NCBI RefSeq assembly: GCF_001625305.1
Contig: NW_017803954.1
Location: 768,608-832,607 of the forward strand
Direction of reading: 5' to 3'
Source: Branchiostoma belcheri
Taxonomy: Eukaryota > Chordata > Leptocardii > Amphioxiformes > Branchiostomatidae
DNA: 64,000 bases
Positions 46,357-59,160 of the stretch are shown here, in pieces; the stretch's first letter is position 1; each line of letters opens with the position of its first letter. The translations under genes were made by a program, and so were the position numbers. The notes beneath the pieces are model-generated. The model did not search any database and was not told where the DNA came from. It saw only the letters and a list, made by a program, of their open reading frames with translations.

Positions 46357-49300
46357 CTATTCATCATCATAGTCATCTGAGAAAGCTTTCTTGGGTTTCT
46401 TCTTCTTGATCTTAGGGAGTTTGCCTGGCCTTATGCCATCGTCATAACCATCCCCTGCAGAAAAAAAGTTGAACAAGTATTATATATTTTAATACAATTT
46501 ACATTGTCTACAAGAAGCTCCAGATCTGAAATGATTTTATATGTAAGGTGTATATAATTGTACCCAGTACCTGATTGGGTAAATTACCATGGCTACGTAG
46601 GTCTTCTGTACAGTAGTTCTTCTACTATAGCAGAATCAAGAATCTTAAATGACTACAATAGCCTTGCAAGGGTAAACCTGATTGCGAGTCAAACCAAGAT
46701 ATTGTCTTGGGTAAAGGTACTGTACAGCAGCATTTATCATATTTAACTTGTCACATTTTCAGGATGCTATCTCACCTGTAGCTGTTTTGGGACGAGGCCT
46801 GTAACCATCCACGTCTTCGTCCCTTTCTGCCCCGACCCCAGCTGTACCTGGTCGCTTCATCCTCTTGGCCAAGTCTTTGGTCAGTTTCTTGGCATCTGCA
46901 TTTCCCCCCACTGTAAAACCATATGCAATGATTAATTCTGTCTGAATTACATACTGCGATTCAACTTGTTTTTTTTTAGGCCATACAAACATAAATTTAT
47001 ACATGATGTCTTTTGCATCTCCATAGTCTGTTATGTGAGTACACAGAAAAGTAAAGGATGGAACATATGTTCTCCAATTTAATGACAAAAGTGCTAGTTC
47101 CACAGTGACTTCTAGATTTGTAGCAACCTCTTGTACTGACCTTTCTCCACAGCCTCCTCCACTGCCTCAGTTAGCTGCTTTTTGGACATGTTTCCCATCA
47201 CAGCCAACTTGGACAGCAGGTCTTTCTCTCGGTCCTGTGAAGAACAGCCACACACTCACTCACTCACTGTCCGGTTTATCATTTATTTATTTAATATTAA
47301 ACTATGCATTTACAGAATATGCCAATGAGTCTTCAGAGCAATGACTACTAGTATCTTTGAGTTGACAAAAATGAACTTGACAAAGCTTTATGTTGCATAA
47401 AAGCATCCGGCTACAATTAATGGTGAATTACTATGTCTCAAAAAGGCATGCGAGCCCTCATGTCTACATCTTCCTGCCACACTCCAGAGTACAGGTGGCT
47501 AGACAAGAAGTAAGCAAGCTGCCCCCCTCACCTCCAGCTCCCCCCTCATCTGTTCCTCCAGCTCCTGGTTGAGTTGGTCCGTCTGTCTGGCCAGCTCCAG
47601 CTTCATCTCTCTCTCCAGGTCATCCATGGCCGCCTCGTGACGCCGGTCCATCAACATCTTTGTCAGGACAGCAGACGCAGACCTGCACATGTTTGTAGAA
47701 ATATCATATCTATGCAAAAAGATCATACAGGGAAAATGGAAATACAATTGCATCATGCAAAAAATCAATAATATTCACAAGAAAAGGTAAGGAATACAAG
47801 CAGATGTTCAACTCACAATGACCCCCTTCTGTGTTCATACTTCAGCTGCTCTTTTTCTTCCTTATCCAGTTTCTCTTCAATTGCCCTGAAAATGAGGAAC
47901 ACAAACATTTAAAGTCTGCCATGGAGAGCCAACAAAGGAAATAAGTTGAATGAAGTATGCATAATACTATGTAATGGCAACAATGTTTTTTTCAAATGCT
48001 CAAAATGCTGCTCTCCTCAAACACGGGACCTCTGTTTAACGCCCTATCCGAGGGACGACCCTTGTCCTACATACCTCTGCCTGTTGAGCTGTTTGACCTC
48101 CAGTTTCTCCTGCAGGGCTCTCATCTGCCTCTCCCTGCTGTTCTGCAGCTGCTCATTGATCAGCTCCACCTCCCGGTAGTGGTTCTGCAGGATCCGCTCT
48201 GTCTTCGTGTCAGACACCTGAGAGAGGTTCATATCAACACTTGTTGGAGAAGAGCAAATACAAAACACATGTCCTGCAATAAACTTACTTTTAACTTGAC
48301 TACTACCAGTGTGACGACTAGCAGCTACTAGTATAATAGAGGTACTTTCCCAAGCAGTCTTTAGGCTGATTGAGGAAACCCAAATAAAGCCAACAAAATA
48401 AAAAGCATGGCAAAACACAAACTTGGAGAGTACAAATGACCCACCTGTCCCGACTCGGCCACCTTGTCCACCAGCTGTTCCTGCAGCTCCTTGATGGCCT
48501 TCTCCTGACGTCTGATGATGGACTGTCGGCGAGCCTGGCCCAGCTGGAGTCGGGCAATCACCTTACCCAGCTGCTCATCCTGGGCCTGAACAGTACACAC
48601 ACAGGACATGAACACCAGGTAACGCCACCAAAGCTGCATTTTTATGTTGTACAAAAGAACGATACTGACTGACCACTGCAAAATGATGTCCTACTGGTAC
48701 TTCCTACTTTTCTGTTTCTAGATCAGATATCTTTGCTGCAGACCTTGTGCTCTACCTTGAGTGCCTGGTCTGTCTCCTCTGCCAGCCTCTTCCTGAGCTC
48801 CGTGAGGGCCTGCTGACGCTCCTCCTCCAGCTGCTGCACCATCTCCTCATACTCCTCCTCCTGGAGAGGGGAAACAGGGAACTGTCAATCATCAGAACCA
48901 GGGTATCAGTAATCACTGAAATTGTCTCAAATGATGCAAAACAATGTCTTTACTTCCATGAAGGGAACTATTGGTTTGTGTGTCTGTGCAGTTTATGTCC
49001 ATATCTCACCAGCATCTTTTTCTCGTCTTGCTTTGCCTTGGTCTTGGCTTCCAGCTTGGCTCTGCGCTGGGCAAGCTTCTGCTCCAGGCTACATGAAAAT
49101 TAAAATGGTTTTAGTTTATAGTGGTCAACTTTGCTGCTTATTTGAATATCTACAATTGATGCTATTCTTCATTGAATTTAAAGAAAGAATATCAAGCTTA
49201 AAAATCACATTTTGGCATATTGTGTAAAAAATAAGGAAAAGATTTAGTAAGAAAAGAGCTGATACAACACAGCACAAGACTGACATTTTCTATCATGTAA

Positions 49301-52300
49301 ACAAGCTTCTGTAGTATTGAGATATAATGGGTGGGCATGCTCAGTCAATGAAAAAATTTCTTATCCTTATCCTTATATAACCACCCTTAACAATAGTTAC
49401 CCACTAGTTGGACAAACTCGGCTGCATAATTACACCATGGTATGTATCAGTAGAAAAAATAGATAAAGATAAAGTAGAATAAATAGAAACTCACATTTTC
49501 TGTTGTCGAGTGCGGCTGATCTGCAGCTGGTTGTTCACAGCTATCATGTTCTGTTCATGCTCCTTCATTATCTGTTTTCTAGCTCTGGGTGGAGATGTAA
49601 AAAGGTTAGGCTGGCTATACAACTGTCAAAATGTAACACTTTTGTTTCATATTTACAAGGTTGATAAAAGAATTTTTTTTAAATCCCTTGGTAATCTATT
49701 GAAAATTTTAACAAATCATCATATGGATCAGCAAATTTGTCAACCAATTATGCTATTAAAACACAGCCCCCTTGGCAGAGGTAATAATCCTAGTAGATAT
49801 GATCCTTACTCTTCTGTGAGTCCAGCCTGGGTGTCCAGTAACATGGTGATGGCTCTCTCCTGCTGGTCATTCAGCATCTTCTGTTCTGCCTGGCTCGTAG
49901 CACTCTGCTCCTCCAGTTTCTGTTGAAGAAAAACAAAGTCAACTTTACCACTGTGACAGTGCTTTTCTTGTATGTTTTTAACCACAATGGGATGTAATAA
50001 ATGCTACCTATCTTTCACAGACTGAGCTAAATTTGATACTTACTCTTCTCCTTTGGGCCAACTTGGCATCCAGCTGTTCTCGTTGCCTTTTCCTTTCTTC
50101 ATCCTGACGTTCTGTAAAAACAAAACATGACATGATATATGATACTATGAATACAGGGCTTAATGTGTGTCAGGATCTACAAGGAGGGACAATGGTGATG
50201 TTGTTACACTGAAGACATTGAAACTAATTCAGACATTGAGACTAACACAGCTTCCTTTGAGTAAATACCATATGTAGCAATGGCTGACCTGGGGTGTGCA
50301 ATACAGATGTAAGAATGTACAGATGCAGATTCATACCTTGAAAGTTTTTCATATGAAGCTGGTGTTTCTTCATGAGTTTGCGGGCTTCCTTCTCCGACAG
50401 CTGTGCGCGTGCCTGCAGGTTCTCATACAGCGACTGGTCATGCTCCAACAGCAGCTGTCCGCGGCTGCTGTCAAGTTGCTACAACAAAGATGTAGTTTGT
50501 CTTAAATGCATTAAAAGCACATACAGTGTATTTCTTGATCCAATGTCTCAAGTAACATAAGAATGAAATTGCAGAGGCATATCAAAGTCAGACCAACCCT
50601 GCTGCAGGGCTGCTGTATGTTCAGCACCAGGGAAAGGCCTTCCAGCTGACCTACCTGTTTGAGCATGCTCAGTTCCTCAGCCTCACTCTCGTCCAACTCC
50701 TCCAGTATGTTGAGCCTGCGCTGCTGCTGCTGTATCATCAAGTCATGCTGCGCCTAATCGTGTCAGATATACATGTGTACTGATGAGACTACATCATAAC
50801 TAGGTCATCTTTGAGGTAACAGCAGATAAACTTGCATATGAATGAGACACCCCTTCATCATGCTGAGCCTACGGGTGTCAAATAAACAAACATTCACAGA
50901 GAATAACAGACCATGTCAGACCAAGAGTGGTGGCTCGGGTCCTTACACACCATACATTGTACCTTTTGAAATGCATCAAATTTCTTGTTTAGCCTTGAAC
51001 TGAAACAATTATGTCCATAGCCAAGGCCCTTGATCCTATCATAATAAGCAGAAAAACAGAAGTACAGAAAAAAGCATATGATTGTCCCTGTAGAGGGAAA
51101 CTAAGCCATAACTACCTTGACAAAGTCTTTGGGATCCGTCTGTCCCTCTGCAGCTGAGTTGTTGAGCTCCTCCTTCTCCATCTCCTCCTTAGCTGCCAGT
51201 TTCTGCAGTTTGTGCTGCCTGCGCTGCTGCAGCTTCTCCTTCAGCACGTCCTGTTGCACCTGTAGGTCTGGAGATGGTGGTACACAAGTTATGCAATGTA
51301 TCTTTTGCCCATGGGATACTATATGTACAGCTACTGCAATTCTACTAGGTCACATATGTCTACCAAGTTAATTCTACTATGTCAGATATACCAGCCACTA
51401 TGAGAAAATGCATCTAAAGAGATCTCCAATGCAATGTTCCCCAGTATGATACACTCCTGTGTATCTAAACTGTGCAAACCTTGTGGGTACTGCACTAGAG
51501 CTATCTCAAACACACCTGTTTTCCAAAGTGATGGAAATATGAAACCCGGCAGATAAATGTTAATGGAGGTCATCTTTCGACCTTTTAACTTTCTAATACA
51601 CTTGAATACTAGTTTGAATCAATGGTCTACAAGAATTTCCAACAGTCTTCAAGACAAGGTAGTCTGACAGACCCACCTGCATGGTAGTTCTCCTCAACCC
51701 TCTGCATGTCAGACTGGTACTGTGCCCAGATACTGTATGTAAAAACAGATAGGAATCATTGAAGGAAGTACCTTCACACGCGTGCAGTGGTTTGTACATG
51801 TGTACCAACTGACTTCATAGACAGTAATGGTGGTAATTTTGTAGAATTTGAATCTTGATTTGTATGATGATGAGAAATTTCTGTGTTTACCTTTTCACTT
51901 TCATATATAAATCCAATACATGTAACGTTACATGTAGAACAAAAAATAAGAGATTTCAGACTTCTGGGAAGTATGTAATCCTTGGCTTCCTGAATCCCCC
52001 CAAGTGAACCTCTGGCTCCCAGCCAGATTCTGAGACTGTTGAACCCAGTCATCATCTTTTTTCCACCCATGTACTGTCAACCTACTTGGACAGAGACACA
52101 AACCCATGCCTCAGCTACCCACAGCAATACCTCTGTACCCGGACATATTTATGAAGTTCAATGCACAAGTATATATATAGAACATCCGAATCCCAAGCTG
52201 ACCTGTCCCTTTGTTTGTCCAGAAGTTTGGTATCCTGACAGAGTTTGTCCAAAGTGTTTTGCTGCTGGATCATTCGTTCCTTCACCTCCTCCTCTTCCCT

Positions 52301-55300
52301 CTCCTGTGCAGCCGCATGTTCTCCTGCCAGCCTCTGTCTCTTGGCCAGACGTTCTTGTAAGGCCTGTTGGTCAGGGGAATACATCAAGAGATAGAGTGTC
52401 ATAGCAGCCTGTGATATTTGAAACTGCAAAACATCAAATCTCATGACATGGATACAATGTTGAAATCTATAGAAAGACTGAGATATAATTGTTGGAAACC
52501 ATGAATGCTACTCACCAATGACTGCCTAGCAAACTGCTCTCCCATCAGCCTGTCCACTGTTGCCATGTTGTCAACAAACTTGGACATGATTTTCTCTAGC
52601 TGTGAGAGAAAGTGTAACAAAATAATGTTAAATTGTAGAATTTCACATACATACAAACGTATGTCAAAATTGTATGAAAATTTGGGTCCACATACATGTC
52701 ATCTAATATGGTAAATGATCTAAAATCCTTGTAAAATACAAAATAGTTGTATTGGTAAGTTACATTGTCAATAGTGAATTATGAGAGTTATACCCTTCCT
52801 TACCTCATTCTGTGGCAATCCAGCAGTGCTAAGGTCCTGTCGTACAGACTCCTGCTGCTCTTTCAACAGGGAGTTCTGAGAAGAAAAAATTGTTTTGTGA
52901 TATGCATCTGATTATTTTCATGATCGGCTAACTTCAATTACCTGAGGTAAATTCCGAATAGCCACAAATTGTTTACTATAAACATAGTACAAAGTCACAA
53001 TGTGACAATGATTATATTCTTATTAACATATTGATAATGTATGCCATGTTAAATTTCCTCAAAGGTTACCTTTGAAAATTGCTTCTCTAGTTTGACAACC
53101 TTGGCAGTATATATACCAGCCAAATAAATAAATGAATAGATGAATCATTTTTCATTTAATTAGTAAATCCTGTTATCTATCTTGGGAAATGAATAAGTGA
53201 CTGACCATCCTCTGGACATACTGTGGGTGGAGTTTCTCCAGAGCCTCCTGCATGGCAACAGGGTCCTTCTGCAGCCTCTCATCAGCCATCACCTCCTCCT
53301 CCGCCTGCTGCAGCTCCGTTCGGATCTCCTCCTCTCCGGTCTGGATCGACTGGTGGGCAAACACAACAGATTTGTTTGATCATAGACAACAAGAAATCAG
53401 AGATTTCAGACTTTCTTTTTTTGTTTTTTATAATCTAGTTCACAGACCTCCAGGAAATGTTTGGGATTTTCCTGAATGTATTGGAACTATGGTTGTGATT
53501 GTATAATCATTAATTCAAGCTGGTATTACACCGCTTCCTGAATTCCTCCACATACCACCGACCTACTCCCACCTGGTGTATGCTGGATCACCTCCCTATC
53601 AATCAATGTCAATGTTAACTCCCATTATCAACCTTTGCTACTTGGACAAAGAAACAAACCTACAACTCAGCCACCCAACACAATACTTCTGTTCCAGGAA
53701 AATTGTAAAGTTTAACGTGTTAAAATACTAAACAAGTAAGCAAAGTGACATCTGCAACAACAGATCTAATATTTCAATCTCAAAATATTAGTATTGCTGA
53801 ATGATGAATACAAATAGACACACACCTTCTCGTGCTTAGTCAGGATGTTACGATACTGTTTCTCGTCAATTTTCTCCTTGAAGAAGAGGCCATTCAGGAA
53901 AATCCGTAAGATCTGCAGGAAGGACTGTTAAGAAAAATACACAGGTTATTTTCCCTCCTGCTGAGAAATAAAACCACAAACTTTAGGTAAATGCATTTAC
54001 AGTACAATAGAATGCTGTTGTCATAGCAACACAACAATCAGCACCATGGAAATAATCTTCCCAGAGATTCCAAAATGACAAATTGGTTGGGTGTAAGCTT
54101 TTCAAGAACAAACTGTAAGACTTTTAAGTCACAAATTACAAGATGAAAAGGGCAAAGGTCTCAACTCACATTATTCTTCTGCTCTCTCAGTTCTTTCTCC
54201 AGCTGGACTGTGGCTCGGAAATCTTGGGAGCGGAGCTCGTTGTCCATATCCTCGCTGTAAAACAATTCATATAAAGTCAAAACTGACATCTCCTTTTAAA
54301 CTAACATTTGCATTTTACTGACACTTAAATAAGAGAACTCTCAAAAAGGGTACTGAGAATTTCATGTTTTCAAAAATATGCCACTCTCCTAAAACAAATC
54401 CATACAACATTGCAAATTTGGTTCTTCATCAAATATAACTTCATTAATTGCCTCTCAACAACTCAGTAAGCCATTAGACTATGCAAGACAAACATTTGTT
54501 TATTTGATAACTTTAAACAGGCTATAAGCTAAACATCTAACCACATATTAACCACATACATGTAACGTTATAAGTATTACAAGGGATTCACTACATAATT
54601 AACATATTTATTAAAGCTATAGATGCATTTGGCTTAGCTGCAATTACCTTTTAGGCTTGATGAGAGCCACCACCAGGCTGTCTGAGTACAGCGGGTCGTC
54701 CATGTCATACAGACCGGAGTCTCTGCTGATGGTGCTGGGACTCGGCCTGGCTTTCCTCTCAGCATCAGCTGGCTGCTAGAATTTAAGTTAGTGGTTTAGA
54801 TATTGCCCTTGGATGTTTTACTTTTCTTAAGACGTCTAAAGTGCTCTCACCAAATGGTGAAACAGAATTTTTCAAAATTAATGCAGGTGTGGAAACAAAT
54901 CAAAGTCTACACAGATACTTGCTTCTTCAGGTTATAGATAAACTTACCAAAGAGACATTAGACAGCTGGTCAGGATCTTTATGTTCCTCCTTCTGTGTAC
55001 AACATAAAAGTGCAAACTAGTAAATAAAATGTGTTACATGAACTTTAATTCCTTGATCTCATATGGGGCAAAGTGCAGGGCAAAAGCAAAAACACCTGTA
55101 ACGTTACAAACAAATCATCTTGTATAGCTTAAAACTAAGACTGTGCAATATGCAGTTCAGTTCTATTAGCCATTGATAACTAACAACAGTAACCTGATGT
55201 GGCAATGACATTTCCAGTGCCATTTGTGAAAAACTGTAACAGTTATGATTGGTACTCAGTATCATCACCTCTTTCTTCTTTTCTTCCTGCTCTTCTTCCT

Positions 55301-55693
55301 CATCTGAAAAGTCTTCAGGCTCTACCACATTCTCCAGCAGTAAAATTTCACCTTGGTCTTTGGACTGTCAAAGGAATGAATTTTACATAATATTAATGGC
55401 TTACATCTCGTGTTGGTTATGCATCGATTATCATCGCAACATTATTTACAATGAGGACATTTAAGTAGTCAGAAAGCAGTTTACACACCTGTTAAAAAAA
55501 CAACAGCTAGAAATTGAAGTGAACTTACCCTAGCGCTAAGCAGGTCAAACATACAGCACTTGGCTATAACGACAGCGATAAGAACGCCTAGCAGGAACCC
55601 CAGGATCGCTCCTAGGGCCACCAACCCGCCGTCCACGTTCTCGGTGTAACCCCTGTAGTAATCCAGGGTGACAAGCAGGCATGGCTCCGTCAT
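46357..55693 (-). CDS. EVC: EvC ciliary complex subunit 1
   Basis: Twenty-six coding exons encode 936 residues (human EVC 992). In order they begin at 55693, 55364, 54992, 54775, 54254, 53924, 53349, 52875, 52599, 52363, 51732, 51267, 50753, 50478, 50111, 49919, 49584, 49088, 48860, 48585, 48217, 47885, 47682, 47234, 46910 and 46454. All joins are GT-AG and keep frame. Residues 23-44 form a single transmembrane segment (LVALGAILGFLLGVLIAVVIA). An acidic stretch follows, then a long Glu/Gln/Lys/Arg-rich coiled coil through most of the protein. The tail is KLPKIKKKKPKKAFSDDYDDE. The block KIDEKQYRNILTKHEKSI aligns with human EVC around YQKILSKQEKDLEEL, and the next block around NMATVDRLMGEQF also fits. 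EVC tethers with EVC2 at the base of the cilium and promotes Hedgehog signalling downstream of Smoothened. It is head to head with the EVC2-like gene, as in vertebrates. Confidence 0.85.
51965..52145 (-). repeat. dispersed repeat family 1, copy e
   Basis: Located in EVC intron 10. It contains CCTTGGCTTCCTGAATCC and CTCAGCTACCCACAGCAATA. Confidence 0.6.
53515..53700 (-). repeat. dispersed repeat family 1, copy f
   Basis: Located in EVC intron 6. It contains CGCTTCCTGAATTCC and CTCAGCCACCCAACACAATA. Confidence 0.6.
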
Positions 55694-56836
55694 GTTTGTC
55701 TTCCGACGACTTCTTCACAAACGCGATTGTAAAGGCGATCTTACACGTCCTAGTGGTTTCTTGGTTGTGCTGACGAAGTGAAATTATTCTGGTTCAGGCA
55801 TTGTAATTAACACGACAGCTGGTTGATTATTCCGTGAATACAGACAAGGTTTTCAGATACACCTTTACAACTGGGATTACATGTTATGGTGACCTCACGT
55901 AAGACCCTGACGCATTGGGTAATAACCATTCGGGGCCGGGAAAGGCAAAGTACATCTTCAATCAATGCTTTCCTAAGATTAGAGGAAAACAAGACAAAAT
56001 TCTTCGGCGTTGTCGCGTAAAGTAGCTTTGTTTTAAATCAGTTTCATAATTAGTTGAAACTAACCTAACTTTTTGTCTGATATGTATGAATAAAGAATAA
56101 TTCAATCAAAGTATGTGTAAGTTGCACCCCTTTGTGGTGGTATCGCCTAATGATACACTTTACCGCTGTTGTACCTGGTAGCTATAGCGACGGGGCGGTT
56201 TCAATATGCCCCACAAAGCCACGCCTAAAATCCATTCATATCAGTGGAACGTCTTGAAACTGCAGGTCAATCTGCTATTACGGAAGGGAAAATGTTTTTC
56301 CTCTGTTTAACCGTGTTGTGGAACGATATTGGCTACACCGACTGATAAGGACTCGATTTAAATTCTTGCTGGGCTAAGGAAACGGACAAGTGCAAGTGTG
56401 GACGAAACTACAGGATTCCTCACGACTTGGGACTCAGGGAAGTGTAGATATCCATGACAGGTGTTCAGAGTGGTGTGCCATATGAGTCGGTACCAAGGTG
56501 CGCTTGTCACCTGTGATGCAAAGTACCTGGCACATGGAAGAACGCACCTGTATCAGATGACACCTGTTCATGTCGCCATGTAGTCTGACATTGTTCAGTT
56601 TGATAGCAATTGTTCATTTTTACAAGCTAGGTTTAAAATAGTTTTATGGCCTATTATAAACAGAGCTACCTAACACTATATTGAAATCAGCTCTCCTAGT
56701 TGTTTGCTCAATTCCATAGGTTCCTCAGCAACTAGACCTATCAGTTGGGCTTCATTGTAAAACTGTCTTCCCGTAATAGTTTTACTTGTTTGAGGCTAAG
56801 TGCTTTTTTATTGACTGCCAAGTGACTTTAAGGATC
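55694..56836. promoter_or_regulatory. bidirectional promoter region of EVC and EVC2
   Basis: An interval of 1.14 kb between divergent start codons. No TATA box or strong motif was recognised. An in-frame ATG at 56786 precedes the chosen EVC2 start but would displace the signal peptide. Shared regulation is inferred from the vertebrate arrangement. Confidence 0.45.
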
Positions 56837-59094
56837 ATGGCTGTAAAGATAAGAGGACATACAGGCATCATTGTGCTATGCCTGGCAGCTTGTGTTTTCC
56901 AATGCTTGTGGTTCCAGGCATCATCACAAAATGTCGTATTAGATTTAGATGTGCAGACGCAGTACACTTTTGATAACCATCCTGGAGTATATCGCCTTGG
57001 AAGTGCCAACATCACCACCAAAGTGTCCATTCCTGCTGGAGGGGCTGATGCAAGTTTGGAACTCACATTGCCCCATCTAAACTACACGTACCGTAAATGT
57101 GACCCACTCATGATCAATGTCACTTCTTTCAATGGCACCCACAATATTACAGAGGAGCAGCTAACTACAAACTGTTATGACACGTACGGTATCACCCTGT
57201 ATGTGTCTATGGATGGAAATGATAGTGTCATTGCATATGGCAATGACTTGTCAAAAAGTGCCACAACGAAAATCACGACAAGTGCAGATGAGGAGAACAT
57301 TTACTTTGATTTTGGTAATGTTGTAAATGGAGCTGCAACTTCACAGGACATCACAATAGTTACGCCTTTCACAGTTCTTTCTTATAATAATGTTCAAGAC
57401 ATTCTGACATTTGAAGCTACTCCAACCACAAATGGAACTGTTCAGGCTGTGAATACATCGTTTATAGTGATTGGTCCTCAACTTGAGATTACTTTCACGG
57501 AACTTAATAATTCTGGACCAATAGAAGCTGGTGATAGAGTCCATCTGCAGGTTTTATTGCAACATACAAGCCTTTCTACGGAAAATGCAACAAACATGAT
57601 GGTAAGTTTTAGTTTTGTCATACATCCCATTTTGAGCTCCCACTTTTTATTGGCCATTTGCTGTCCTATTTATCCTGACATTAACTTCTGTCCAATGACT
57701 CTGAGTGCGATACCAAAATTGATTTGTCAACTGCATGGTTTTGACATACAAGTGGAAGATACCAGTATACATACTTCTAGACAGTCTGTATAAGATTTGT
57801 ACTGTCTCTACCAAATGCCAATTGTTCTTTATGAAAATGGATGAGAAATGTTAGTTCACTTTCTTTTCAAACTGTCTCCTATTTAACTTGCTCGAGCTTT
57901 GACTGCATGATTTGATGACATACAATGACTACCTAACCTTAAAACCATTAAACTATTTTCATATTTTATATCTTGGCTCTATAGTTAGGAGGAAACATCA
58001 ATCCACGAGGCACAACGACAGCTACAATTGTCACATCCTCAGTCTCCACGTCTAGTAGCCCTTACAACAAGTCTTACACCACCGATGTGCTGAACTCTGG
58101 AGGCAACCTAAACTTTGACCTGCTGCCAGTGGGAGAAACTGTTACCATCCTGTTGTGGTTTGAGGCACTTGATGGGCTACTGATCAACAGTAATGTGCAG
58201 CTGTCTTTACAACTTAAATATGTGGACCTGGAAGGTAATTAGATTTACATTTGGCTTTATTGAAGATTCTGCCTGCATCCCATCCCATGTGTTCACAGGC
58301 CAGATTCGTTACTCTGAAATCTTCACATTTGTTAGCTTGTAATTCAGCCATAAAAGATGTAATATTATTATAATACTGTATCTGAAAACAACTCCAATCT
58401 AAAAATGACTTTTATAACTATAAAGGCAATAAACCCATAACAGCTGGTGTGTTATGCCAAAGGGCGGTTTACACAGGTTATGCAGATACAGATACAGCAC
58501 TATATACTTATAAGGCATGGAAAAGGTAACTGTGGGATTGCTTCTTCTTGAAAGCAATTATAAAACAGAAGATCTACATACCAGACAATATGGAATGGGG
58601 ACATGTATCATGCATGGCTTGTTGTTCATTCATATCACAAAGATTATTGTACTAATCTTTTTCTGAAAGGATAACTAAAGGCAAATTTTTAAGGTGTTTC
58701 TGGCTCCTTATTTCCTTTTAGGTCACAATCTTGAGGCTTGGGGCTCAAAGTCAAAGGCAACAAGAGATTTGACTTTCAACGACCAGACAAAGTTCACTTT
58801 GAATGTGGAGAACAACGTTGGGGTCGACCAAGTTGTGGAAGTGATTACAACTTTTCTGATGCCACATGGGACACTTGCAGCAAGCTTGGAATTAGGTAAG
58901 TTTTAATCTCAAGATCAACAAGAAATCAAATATTTCAGACTTTCCTGAAGTGTTTTATTAGTTTTTTTATTAAGGCATTGATTTGTTCAATTCAATTTTA
59001 ACCTGCTTGGTTTTTATTAATGTATTGGAACCTCTGAGGTCACGGAAGGAGAGGAGAGGAGGAGGAGGTGGGATTGGAACTGTACTTCTTGCAT

Positions 59095-59160
<66 letters not shown>

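Noticed and set aside
56786..56836. Earlier in-frame ATG of the EVC2-like gene
   Set aside because: It would put 17 residues before a good signal peptide; the start at 56837 fits secretion better.
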